Positions 1 to 13,600 of a DNA stretch of 64,000 bases are shown piece after piece; the stretch's first letter is position 1; each line of letters begins with the position of its first letter. The translations under genes were made by a program, and so were the position numbers. The DNA is from Ophioderma brevispina (taxonomy: Eukaryota; Echinodermata; Ophiuroidea; Amphilepidida; Ophiodermatidae). The notes beneath the pieces are model-generated. The model saw only the letters and a program-made list of their open reading frames with translations, had not been told where the DNA came from and did not search any database. The stretch lies in NCBI GenBank assembly GCA_023653785.1, contig JAMKCH010012386.1:1-64000 (forward strand), read 5' to 3'.

Positions 1-629
1 GTGTGATTTAAGAGATGTATTTCAAAAGTTGTTCGTAGATATACAACCTACCGGAACCAACTCATGAGTTTAGAGTGTGCTTCGTGCCATCTTGTTGTGC
101 AGTGATCATTTATCAGGGATGTAGCTTGAGTTGACATTTCATTGAGCTTCACCCTGAAATGAAAGCCAAGGTGAATATCATTGCATTTGCATATGCATGG
201 TTGGTAAGAAAATGTCAGGAAAGGGACACAATTTCAATACTGAAATAGGAAACATTTTTAAAAGATTTAAATTTTAGAACTTTTAAATATGTAACGTCTT
301 CTAATAAATGGACGCTGCAAGATATAATGGAATGGGGCTATTTTGTGTCACATCTTCTTAAATATCAAAGAAAGATCTATAATTTTTTTTTTTTTTTGCT
401 CAATATTTTTTTTGAGAATAGCTAACTTCAAAAACTGATACTTACAGATATTTATTATAAATCGAATTTGTTTTAAAATATTTTTAAATGAAAACCCGCC
501 AGAGATTTGTCTTGGGTGTGAAAATTCATCAATGAATTTTTAAAGTACGGGAATTCAAACAAAAAATGGCAAAATGTCGTCATTGTTGATGATTTTCTTT
601 AAAATGCATAATTATATCATACCCTGCCC

Positions 630-683
630 ACTTTGTATCATGTGCTTTATTTCGTTAACGGAATAAAGCACATGATACAAAGT
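630..683. repeat. Short hairpin, 23-bp arms
   Basis: Two near-perfect arms (630-652 and 661-683) around a CGTTAACG loop. Nothing else is apparent in 1-859 except runs of A and T. Confidence 0.75.
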
Positions 684-910
684 AGGTGCGAAAGGTATAT
701 AGCAATTATAAATCTATGTAAACTAATTTAAAAGCATTCCTGTATGGCTCCCGCATTGACATTTAGGAAGATATGATACAAAACATTCCTATCCTTTGGG
801 ACAAGCAATGCCCCTTAAAGGAAATCTTCTGATCATGTTGCAAATATTACTTTAATTGATCTGATAGTGAATCATGTGCCCTTGGAATAAAAATAATATT
901 GCCCACATTT

Positions 911-1315
911 TGTAATTAGAATAATTATTATCGGGGATCCCCGATAATAATTCAACGGCTGCTGGAAACGGCCTTCCAATGTGAAATAGCCGGGAAATAG
1001 CGCCATGTACATATCTACGCTCATCCATTAATTGTTTTATTGGTTCAGGCAAGTCAAGTTAGAGGTTATTTTCTTGAGGTGGCACTATTTCATCATGGAC
1101 GGACATAAACGTAGCATTTCCAGCTCCGCCGTTAAGTCCAATCTGGGATCCCAATTTTAATTACAAAATCGCTTATTTTATGATAAAAACGCATTTTTTA
1201 GCATTCTCGTTGGCAGGTATAGTTTCGTAGACAATTTACCAACATAACTCTGCAAAAATATCAAATTTTGAAAATTGGGGGCGCTCTTCAAAAAAATGTG
1301 CTAATATTGCTTTAA
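911..1315. repeat. Dispersed TTAA-type repeat, truncated copy
   Basis: About 400 bp closely similar, in the same orientation, to the right part of the element at 41570-42113. Both contain a palindrome centred on GATCC or GATCT (cgggGATCCccg and cggaGATCTccg) and the same right end, ATTGCTTTAA. The left terminal repeat of the other copy is missing here, so this is a truncated or rearranged copy. It lies downstream of TBK1 exon 12. Confidence 0.8.
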
Positions 1316-1516
1316 AGGTTACGTTGAGCACTGAACTTCACTTTATTCAATCTTCTACTTAATCAGATAGAATACTGCATATGTTCTTAAGGTGAATAAA
1401 ACATAATTCAGTGATATTTGTATTACGAAAATATGATCTTTTAAGGTAAAATTGTTATGATTTAGATATTTTGTCAATTAAAGTAATGAAGAAGTAACCA
1501 GATTTAATATCCTTAC

Positions 1517-1633
1517 TTGTCCATTTTGTGTATCTGCTCCTCGTTGTAGGGCAGTTGCTTCAGCTTACGATCTTTTCGAAACTGTATCATGATTTCTTCA
1601 ATGTCTTCCAGTAGAACTCCCAGGCGTTCTTTG
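1517..1633 (-). CDS. TBK1: TBK1-like exon 12: coiled-coil scaffold, last exon in the window
   Basis: The exon lies between ATAATATAG and GTAAGG. It reads [20 protein letters not shown] and [16 protein letters not shown]. The YNEEQIHK motif is almost identical in vertebrate TBK1. The donor splits a codon, so more exons follow to the left. I found none in 1-1516. Confidence 0.95.
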
Positions 1634-4600
1634 CTATATTATGAGAAACAGTTATGCTAAAATGTTAATAATATTAGTATGAGTAAAAATTAAGCTATAA
1701 CTATGAAAATTATTTTATAACGTATTTATTTCTTACAATAGGTGCAGGATTAAATAATTAGCTCTTACCATCTGTCATCCGGCTGACATCCTGGGTCTTT
1801 TAACCATGCGCCAATCCGTTCCAATCCCGATGTTTGACCTTGCAGTTGCTGTAGCAGATTGTGTGCTGCACTCCATTTGGCCGCACTCTGTTATAAATTA
1901 ACCAAGTTCACAAGTCAAGTTCATCTGACAGATCATTTCTAATATGATATGACTTTATAAAAACCAAAGGTAGACAATAGTAGTTATTAACTTATTCAGT
2001 GATTTGCATAATGCTCTTTAGTATTCAAGGTCAATTTAAAAATTAACACAATAGAAAACATGCATCTAAAGTTTTCTTCGTAAAGACACTTCTTCTCCTC
2101 CTTTCAAAATAATGGCGACTTGAATTGCAACATATACATGAACGCATTTTAATTATCATTATAATTACCACTTCTTGAATGGCTCTTAGTCCTTGTACGT
2201 CTTTTTTCACATCAGTAAGCTGTTGACGTATAAGTTCACCCTCCAGTCTACTACCATTAGACACAACTAAGTAAGCATCTAGCAAGTTCAAAATCATAGA
2301 GAGGTTTTCTTCTCGACACATCAGGGCACCTTCTACACACTCCTTTTGCCAGGTGACCTCACTATGGTGTATAGATAGTTGCAGAATTTGCTGTTTGATG
2401 ATAGCACTTTAAAGGAATTAAAGACAACTTTTAAGAGTTAAAAATCAATTTTCGTGTTGACTGATTGGGAAAAGTTGATGATTCAGGTTATTCAGTTTCT
2501 GAAAATTTACATCAATCCTCTAAAATCAATGCTTTTACAAACTGTCACAAACCACACACACGCGCGCACACAAGAGAGGTTCTATAATAATAGAGAGGCA
2601 AAACGTTACCTAATCTTTAGAAATTCCCGTCTCGCATGTTTTGGCGACCAAAAAGAAAACCTAGAGAACAAACAATAGAAAGTCAAATGGCTGCCATCCG
2701 TTTCTTCTTCCACATACTGTGGGGGGGGGGGTGCCGCTTTGCATATGATACACTAATCGGTAGTGATAACAAGTGTAGAGGTGGCCTTTGTAATAATTGT
2801 ACCTGGATCATTGTGCTTCAGATACTCCTTTTTTTTCATAATGCAATGGCGCCTTAGGTGAAAAGGGTAGTCATTAGGCGGTTTGATTTAATCAAGACAC
2901 TGATTGTCTTTCATTCGTTGTGTGGCCATTTGTAGGACAAAATTTAACCACCCAATAGCACCCACTCCAACAACTGATATTTTGGGCGGATTGTTTGTAT
3001 CGACTTGACATTATGTGTGTAATACAAGCACCCAAAACTGATAATTATTTATTCCCTTGCAATATTCAAAATGTCAGCGCCCACAACGGACGACTGGTTT
3101 TGAATGCGTTCACCCCTTCGCGCTCACACCCCTACACACTTGCACACACATCAAAACACTTTAAGGAATTCAGAAATAAATTCATGGAATTTTGTTTTTT
3201 TATTACGTGATTACTTAACCTACTGATCGTTTTCGTGACTCTGTCATTTAGTGTGTTTCAAGGTAAGTAGCTTGTCTCTGTTTCCCCTGCATAAATACAT
3301 TACAGCAGCACAGATCTTTGTATACAAATAAACAATCTCCAATCAAACAAGGGTCTAGTGGGTGTATTATTTTGTCCGGAGATCTTGTTAATCTGTTCAA
3401 AAGTGTAGCCATGTGCTACCGGGGAACGCTTTCAATTTCAATTGAAGACAAATTTGACACAGTATATTTTTTTTTCAAATTATTATTATTATTTTAATAT
3501 TATTATTTTGATTATGATTATTATTATCATTATGCTTATGATTATAAGCTTATGTGTAGGGGGAAATTCGCTATTCTTATGCACTAATTAATACGTTAGG
3601 GGATATGAATATTAATTTATGCAAATTAAAGATAATCCACTAAACTAACAAAGGATATGAATATTAATTAATCTAAATTATTAATAAGAGCTCATTATAG
3701 CCTAATGAATAATTCAAATTGCCCCCCTAAGTGTCACTCTAAGGTAATTATTATTATTATTATTAAACATTATTACTTGCATGTCATTTTAGTGATAGTA
3801 ACACAAAATGGTTTTACACCGCCCGCCAAGGATATTTCTTTCAAACACTAACGCATGCTTATAAAAATACCTAATCTCGAATTGACACTAAAATGCTAAC
3901 ACAAAAACTTATAGAGTGACTTATTGTGACTCTCTCTAAACTTCCTAAAATAATGCATGTATTCTTACCCTGGCGTATGGATAATCGCTTTCCAAAGAAA
4001 AAGTTGTCTTCTCAGGTGGCATGGAAGCTAAAAGTATCAGGAAAAAAAGTTTAGTAATACCATATAGGTACTTATTTAACATAATTATTTTAAGAATCAA
4101 TGCATACTTAAGTATGGCCGTTTGGGCTGTTCCACACCATGTACACGTTCACTGACAATAGAGAAATAGACCTACGAATATCCTTTTGTGTCATACAATG
4201 ACATTGAAACGTTTTCAATATTAAAGCCACTATCAGCGATTTTTTCAAATGTAAACAAACAGCGCCCTCTATTTTTCATCAAAGTGCCATTTTGTGCACT
4301 GTTGTGTTGGAAATTGTTGTAGTAAAGACCCCTGTAAGTGGCTAGGCGTAACGCGCCGTATTTGTCAAGAAATGATGCTTTTTATGCTTTGTTTACTAAT
4401 AAAAGTCGGGATCCGACTTTTTTTAGACGCAGAAACAGTCGCAAATTGCATCTTCAGGACCGCTTTAAAATGCTTAAGTGTCTGTTTTTCACAAAGAACA
4501 GTAATATAAGGTGTTGATATGACCTAACACTAGCAATTTAGAGACAAAATAAGCATTTTGATTTTGGAAAAAAATTACTGATAGTGGCTTTAATCGAGTT

Positions 4601-7600
4601 TTATATGATTGGTTCAAGAGGTATATGAGATAACATACGGGCACAAGGTGGTATAGGCGAACACGTTCCGTCAAACAACTTCGGCACCACCATGATTGGG
4701 TTTTCTTCAGTAGTTTTTGGGTATTCTCTGCACATCACAGACGCGTCGGGGTGAAATGGCTGGTTATCGTATACCATGGTCTGTTCGTTAGCTGGGATAT
4801 TGGTCTGCATGGCTACGTGCTCTTGAAACTCTGCGAACCTAGTTCATATCATTTATAAAGGAATGGTGAGAGTAAATTAAAATGAAGGTACAATGTACAT
4901 AAAGTTTGGGCAAGTCAATTTTATGTCAGTGAATTCCTACATTCAACTGAGAGATAATAGTGACAACTGGCTAGTAATGTGTATCAAATGACATTTAGAG
5001 AATAAAAGACAGGATTTCCTCTTGTTGGTATCGAATATCGGGCTCATATTTGATAGGCAGGTCCAATATTTTGAGTGGTGGACAGCGCGATAGCGCTGTC
5101 CACCACGAAAAAAAATATTTGACCTGCCTATCAAATATGAGCCCGATATTCGATACCAACAAGAGGAAATCCTGTCTTTTATTCTCATTCTTATTCAGTT
5201 TATCGTTATTTGTTCTTAATTTGCGTGAAAATTGTTATTTCGGCCTGCACTAATTGCCGAATATTGTTTACAGACAAAGGGTGAAAGGCAGCCCCCCTGT
5301 AAACAAAATGTTCGAGTCCACAGATCACGCGGAAGAGAAGTAAATAATGTGATGCGGTTCTCAGTCATCGGTGCTTTCAAATGTAAACACTTCAAAGCGT
5401 AACGGAAAGTGCATGCATTTCAGTAATTGCGTCAATTAAAATTATGACTTTTATCATGCATTTGCAGCAAAATATTACTCTTTCCATATTATGGAGAACA
5501 CAGAACAACTTACGAAAGGGTGAGTTTATATACGTTGATCATGATGACTGAGTCAGAACATCGACAGACTTGATCAGCTGTGCCCCCGCTTGTCCCGAGG
5601 CTGTGCCCGATCATGATGTGTGACTCTCAGACTCGGATGATAATTGTTCGTATGTAGGCCAAAATATCGCGAGGATGGCACGATTTAGAGTCGACACCAA
5701 GCTAAGTGTATTCAAAAGCTTTCACGTGATTAACAGCTTATATCTTAGCATAACGGTGGTAAGGGCAAAGGAATAATGAACGTTGCACTCACTCCTTGCC
5801 CGGTCCTGGACCCAGGCCTGGTGGAACGGTCCAATACTCTCCATGAGGGCTCACTTCTCAGGATTCACACATGCAGTGTGATTAAACAAAACATGTTGTG
5901 GCTATCGTTTATTTTTTTTTTTTTTTGTTCTTTCAAAATTTTATTTCAAATTTCTAGTATTTATTACGAATTTTACACCATCTACTTAATTTATAAATGT
6001 CCTCAGTGTAGTTATTACACTAGTTTACTTATTGTAAGCTCTTGTTCAAACAGAAATATCAAATTGGGATATTTTCCATATTTAAAATTTACTTATACAT
6101 AATTTAGCTACCATGATAACCTTATTCACGTACTGATTCAAATTCTCATTTTCTGTGTTCACACCGAATATTGCATCTAGTACAGATATATTTATTTTTC
6201 TACTCCATTTATTTGAAATAATTGAACTTGCCTCGAACCAAATTTTCTTTATATCTTTACAATAGAAGAAAAAATGTTCCAAATAATCCTTCACTCCACA
6301 TATTTTGCAGTTATTTGTAGACGCTTTCCCCATTCTTTGTAAAAGAATCTTGTTGGGTATATATTGCTTAAATTTCCAATTTCATCAATGTTATTAACCT
6401 TGCTTCACTAAAAGTTCTTAAATTGTATTTTTTCTAAATACTTTTCCCATTCACAAAAACATTATTTGGAATTTGTTTCCCAAAACCTCACATATGTTTT
6501 TACGACAATTCAGACAATCATCATAGTATACCACAACTTGCTGTACATTTATTTTAATGGAAAGAACTGTGAGCCATACGTCAGGCCTATTCCACCTTCA
6601 GCGTTGTGTGTCCCCTCTTCCTTTTATTTTCCAATCTTTTCGGAATTGCTGTTTGTATGTAAATCATCGTCCATTAACCCCACCAGGTTTCTTGACTCTA
6701 GTTTTAATTTCGTTAAATGAACATAACGTTACCATCTTCATTGTACAAATTTGATACCCCCCCCTTGTTTTAAAAAAAAAAAAAAAACCCCCCACTTTTT
6801 TTAAAAAAGGTTTTTATCTTTTTTTAAAATGTAAACTTTTTCCAGAATATAGAATGCAATGTATTGTTCCATATAATTTATTGAACCTGGGTCTTCAATT
6901 TCATTTTCTTTTGACTCATTTTTTTGCATCTAACCATGTAACTATAAGATTACGATATAAGGTGACATCTTGTTTAAATCTTTGCAAACGTTTCGTTTAA
7001 ATTTTGGTATTTAGTATTACCATTTAAAAATATGTAAACTCTAAATTAGTTAGTTGGCACGAAACACAGGTATCTTGTTTCCATGTTTGCAATGTCTTCC
7101 CTCGCTAATCTCTCTAATCCAGAAAACTTTAAAATGAGTCAGAAACGAGGGTAGTTGATCATCTTTAAGTACGCCACACACCTTTTCATATTCCTCTTAA
7201 TGAAGAGTTTCTTCTTTTGACTTTTTCGTTGCTACCCTCAGACAAATTTAAATAAGGTTGTGTTCAAAATATTTAATTGAATCTGAAGTTCATAATACTT
7301 GATACATAAGATAATTGTGCTATAAGTAAACTCTTTACCAAGACCTCTTCCCCACCATCTTAAATCTCTGTATTTGCCAGGTGCTAATGATTCTCTTTAT
7401 CTTGTCTATTTTTGGTTTGCCAAGTGTCACATGTCGTTCATAGATTTGTACTACAGTAACATCTACCCCAGTGGTTTTTTAACCTCATTTGTTTGGGACA
7501 ATTTCAATTTTTAAATCAAAACTTTTTCTGACTTTTTCTATAGCATCCTATCCACAAAGCTTCTGTTTTTTTAGAATTCAGTTTAAGAACTGAATAACTG

Positions 7601-10600
7601 CTAATTATTTCACATCTTATCTAAGTCTTTTTCATATCATTTTGACATCACTTACAATAATGTTATGTCGTCCGCATACATTGATACTCGACTTTAATTT
7701 TTTTCTCATAATTTTCAAAGGTCAATTTGAACACCTTTATATTTTGGTCACTCTGTCGTATTTTACACGCTAATAATTCTATTGCCTTAACGAATAATAG
7801 TGCAGAAAGGGGACGACCTTGACGAACCCCTTTTTCTAACGCAAAGAATCGTAATACATTTCCATTATGTATAATACAGCTTAAAGTATCATTATATATT
7901 GTTCTTACCCATTGAATAAAATCTGGTCGCAAATTAAAAGTTCAGAGAATTATAAGATAGGTTTCGTCTATCTATCAATGCTTTGCTGAAATCCAAAAAC
8001 ACAGCACCAGGGAGATTGATTCTGCAGTATACTTAATAACATCTTCTATTAATCTACCATTTGTCCTATTGTATCGTCCCTTGATCTAACCTGGTTTATC
8101 TGAGTCTACAATTGATGCAATTATATTCTGTAAGCTTTTGCTAATGCTTTGGTGGCAATTTTGTAATCTACATTAATAAGAGTTATGGGTCTCCAATTTG
8201 ACAAATTATCTCCTTGGTAAATCTTTTCCTTTATGTATCAATGTATAATCCTTTGTTTTTCTCTGACTTGTTCCTAATTTTTCACTATCGAAAACTTCCT
8301 ATTACAATTAACAACAAAGTGATTTATTTTGTACGCAGAAAACTTATAGAATTCAACTGTCAAGCCATCATACCCAGGGCTTTTGTTATTTGACATTCCT
8401 TGAAGCGCTACTATGCAATTCATTACATTTAGCTTACCTCGCAATTGCTTTTTTTCTACATCCTTAATTTTTTTAACATCTAGCTCCTCTTGGAAATCAT
8501 GGTAGGCATTGGTACTGTTTTAAACCCATCTTTGTACACTTCTCATAATATGATACTTGTTCCTGATTAACTCCTCTGATCTACTATACTTTCAACCTTT
8601 TCATTTTCGTAGTGACGTAATGCGTTTTTATAACACATTTTTCTTTTCAAGATTTAAAAAAAAAAAATGTATTTCTCACCTTCATGAATCCACTTTTCTT
8701 TTGACCGTATTTGTGGCACTTCTTGTTTCCTTTTGCCAGGCAAGTTCAAGTTCTTTTTGACTTTTATATATATTTCTTGGTTACTCTTTAGTATTAAGTT
8801 AATAGCTTATTGTTTCCTTAATATTCTCCTTTTCTCTCTAAATCTCACACCAATGTTTTGGATTTGATTTATCTTTTGTGAACAATAATTTAATTGTAAA
8901 ACCTCGAATTTCGTTTTTAACATAGATCCCCAAACATTCGTTTTGTTAGGATGCGTTCTACTTTATACTACACTTGATTCATTAATTCGTTTATAGAATT
9001 TGTGTACCCTTTTCATCTTTAAAGCAAACTATTATTGATTTTCCACACTCCCTTACCACGTTTGATATTTTCTGTATTTAAGTGAAGCTTCACAACCAAA
9101 TGGTGTCTGTTCTTGTGCAGTTACGTTCTTAATACAAAACTGGACAAAAAATATAATCTATGTCGAAACACAGGCTGGCGGTTGATTCCTTTGCCAAGTG
9201 AAACGATATCATTGGCAATGTTTTTTTCGCCATGTAAATCCCATAATCCTTTGTATTCAATAAAGTTTTCAGACTTTTGTATTTATTCTTAGAGTTAACC
9301 TGACTTGTCAATGTCTAATGTTTAAATTCCCCACCCTATCTATGTTTAATCCCTTGATCTCCATTGGTCTTTTATTAAGTTTGGTCATGTTGAATGAAAG
9401 CGAACCTTCTCACTTTCATTTTTGGCCCATATAATTCCATAAGTTATACACATTATACTTTCTCACTTTTAACACATAATATCCTTCCATTAGGATCTTT
9501 TATAACATTTTCAACTTTAAATTCGGCATTTGTCGTGAAATTAAGTTATCAATCCTAACTTTGTATTGTACTAGAGACTGCATAAAAATCACCTCCCCAT
9601 TCAGCTTTCCATTTATTAATATTATTGTCGAACAAATGCTTCCGTTGCAAGAATAAGATGTCACACTTATGTTTTTTTTAATCATTTGAAGTTGCAATCG
9701 TTTCTTTTTGTGTCTCAAGCCTCTAAAACCATTTAAAGTTTATTATGTTGCATATTGTTAATTTGTAAAAAGGAAAAAAAATAAAAAAAATATTTTTCCT
9801 TAAAACAACCCACAACACTTGGTGGCAGTTATTCATCTTCCATCTTATCAATTTTTGGTAGTTTTTGCTGTAATTGACTTTTCTTTTTCATCATTGTTAT
9901 TAATTTGTTATTTCTTGTTTTTTCAGGTTATTTCTTAAACTAAAATATGATTGACATTGTTCATATGAGTTCCAAACTACGTTTCTTGCATAAGATCAAA
10001 ATTGTGTAATTTTTGGTCAAATTTCTGAACATTCCTCCCGGGCATCATGACTTAATGCCTGCATCGACCCCCCTAGGCTTTCGTGACACACGTGATGAGT
10101 GACAATTGCATTCTGAACCAATTTTACTAACCCCAGTAATATCAAGGCTAATTTAACATGTGTTCTTAACATGTTGAAGCTATAGGACCTAGGTGATCGA
10201 CACCACTCGTAATATTCGTTTCAGTTAGTTATCAGCAGATGATTTCATAAAAAAATGTTTATGGAATTTTAACTTGGTCAACCCAACATCCACTATTTTG
10301 TTCATATCATCTGAAAAGATTTTGGGTGGAGTTTGCTTATATATAAAAATATTGTTTGTGTTTTTATTTTCTTAAATTTGACTTAGTTTGTATTTTTGTA
10401 TTAACATTAAATAATTATCACATCTTCAAGCAACTAAGGAAGTGATTTTTTTTTCAAAACTTAACCTGATTTAAATTGTTCTATTTCTTGTGATTTCACA
10501 TTTTGGTTTCGTCACTATTTTATTCACCTTTGAAAAGCAAAAAAACGTGTCTCTGAAAAACAGGCACATTGCTTTTTAAATTGGCATTGTTTTGTTTGTT

Positions 10601-13600
10601 TTAATTGTTTTTGTGTATTTTTCCTTGGGTTCTGCACTTTTAGGAAAAATAACAATTTTGGCAAGCGGACAAAAAAGTAACCTAAAAATTGTTTGGTTGG
10701 TAATTCGTTTGGTTTAGGGCCTATTGCATTGCCTTTTCCCAAAACAAAACAGAACATATTTCCCATTTAATTAGGCTTTTGTTTTTATTTCTTCTTATAC
10801 TGTTGAGTGTGCTTGTGCATTATCATTATCAGTTTTGTTTACATTGTTTAGTTTTTTTTCCATCAGCTGATCGATCGTTGTTCAGACTCAGAGGAGGGGT
10901 TGAACACTCACAAAAATACATTGTAATACATGTGCGTAATAAAATAATTCGTTACGTACAAAGTGCAGTGGCTCTTCGCACACCGCGGCGCTGCCTTTTT
11001 TCCCGGCCTTTTTTCAACACAGTCAACAGATAATTCGAAAAGCATTTATTTAATACGACGTACACATCCCAGTTGATTGAGCAATTTAGCTGATTACTCG
11101 TCAGTTTCGCTGCCACAGTTTCAGGCAAATCTCTTTTTCACCGAGTCTGAGCGTTGCAAATTCAGACTGGTCTGACTGACATGACTGAGACCGAGCACAG
11201 TAGAGATGTCAGTTCGGTCCCGTACAGATGCTAAAACGGCAAGGATGCCTTCCCTAAAATCCTCAAAATATGCTAATTGAAATATTGCATTAATTTAAAA
11301 TATCAAAATTAGGTCGTATTGCCATAACACCAACTCCGGGTCACATCGTGTTGACGTCCTTTTAAATGTAGTTCCGGCATGTTATTTGTTTTGAAAACGC
11401 CGCTCATGCTAATGAATATGCATAGCGCGTAAATACGCGGTCACTGTCATCTATCACTGTCAAATATCGGCGGATGATAGACACCTAAAAACCAATAGAA
11501 TTTCGCGATTTCTCAACAAAACACGCCCACTGAATATGAATTTTGTACATTTGATGGCCTTAATGATGCAATTCCAACTAGAATTCTTTTAGTAAATTTT
11601 GAGGATTTTGGTATGATTAGATAGTTTGTAACACTAACAAACTATAACTCTTTCAAATTTGTTTAGGTGTAAATGAGCTAGATGCCCTATATAGGCCTAT
11701 GTCTAAAATAACGATTTTATCTTAATTAGCGAACTCTGAAAGGTTAATGATTTTTCATCACTGTTTCTGGACGTAACAGGCAAAATCAGTGCCCGTTTGA
11801 GTTAAAATCTTTGCAATCTTGAGCAAAACCTAGTTTCTCCAAATATCATGTACCACTGCTTTCCTGATGGTTATATTTGTATTTGTTGTTTATTGTGTCA
11901 TAGCTGCCATTTTGAAAACTCAAGTTAAATAAAAGACATGATACTTACGATGCATTCGGGTCAATGTAGACTTTCAGTAGCTGTGATGTAGCTACATTCA
12001 AAACGTCGATTGTGCGCATGCTCACAATGGAGTTGGCGGTGTTGAAGTAGGTTTCAAACGACCACATTCTTTCCGTGTTACATTCCAGTAAACCGGCAAG
12101 CATGTCGGCGACTGGTAGTTTCAAGCCCCTGAGAAGTTATCGGATTAAAATAAAAAATTTAGTATTTCATATTTTTAAGTGGAAATAATAGAATTGTTTG
12201 GGAGTGAGAGCACGCTAATTAAATTGACATTTTTAAAAATAAAATACATGAAATATGCGCCTAATCTAAAAATTGTTGCTAATGCCTAAGTTTAGATAAC
12301 AAAGGTGCTGTGTCAGGAATTATTGTCCTACTCAATATTATGTTCTCCATTGTATATTGCGCAAATCATTTATTTCATCACTGTTCTCTACAGCTTCGTC
12401 TACAAGATCACGGTTTATCCCGTATGCATGGTAGCTAAACTCTCTGCCGGAATTGTTCAGGGTTATTTGCCGTGCGGCGAGCGTGACGTGCGTCAACACG
12501 GAAGTGAATGCCGATTGGCTTGTTTGGTTGGCCTCCCCATTGGTTAATCGCGCATGAGGCTACCCATATGCAAATATATATTGCGGCGCTCGCGTTGCCG
12601 ACCTCTGAACAATTCCGGCAGCAACTTTAGAACACTCTCTCTGGAGGACTCTTAGTTTTGTCACACCAGTACCAATAACAAATGAGGTTATAATCAAGTT
12701 GGAATTTCTTAGACTTTCTAAGACTTAGTGATAAAAACTAGTTTAACTCTAAAAATCGTAGCTAAACTTACAGTGAGAGACGGCAATGTTTGGGCAGCTC
12801 TGTACTCCAAGTTATTGGTCCATGTTCAGAATCCCTCTGCACCCCCGAAATAACGCCCGCAGCCTTTTTAGTAGTTATTTCATGCCTGAAATACCGTGAA
12901 GTTTACAAACATGAGGTAATACACGGCTTCTTGGCTTTTCTTCACTGTTAAAAATGTTCAGTAAAATAACGTCCTTTTAGCTGGCAGCTGGGACTCACAA
13001 CAGTTAAAACGACGTGTTTTTACAGTTATTTGTATGTTTTGTGTCCATTTTTACAGTTATTTAATCGTTTTGAGTCCCGGCTGACAGTTAAATCGACGGT
13101 TTTTTAAGAATATTTTATCAATGTTATTCACATGTCATGTACACGCAGAGGAAAAAATACATAACAATATTTAAGCATAGAACTTCTTAATAATTAGATA
13201 AATAACTGTGAAATTTAAGTTTTAGATAAAAATCTACTTAATTCAGGTAAAGCATTTTACTTAATTATTATGGAGTTCTATGCTTACATAATTTGTGTAA
13301 TGTTAACATAGCTTCTGTAATTCTTGTGTAATTATTTTGTGCGTATTGTTTCGCCCCACACCTTTTTATGACACCCCAAAGGGGAATCACCACACGGATT
13401 CCAACTAATGTGTCTCGCGACAGCAACTTAAAAAGACAACGCCCTTGAATGGATTAAATTAGTAGTTTGTTTTCGTATAGCAACTCAATTCTCCTTGAAT
13501 GAACTTCAAAATAATACGAGTACTTTGCAAAATTTAATACTATGATCTAAAAAATGACAAACAACTCACTCATTCATGTGACGAAGAATTTATAGGTTAA

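Noticed and set aside
2606..2663. Possible missing TBK1 exon (CTCTAG to GTAACG)
   Set aside because: The splice-like signals are present, but the phase-0 reading ends in a stop at the donor and shows no TBK1 similarity.
4943..5253. Two mirror-image ORFs on opposite strands
   Set aside because: Both follow from the long hairpin at 4998-5186.
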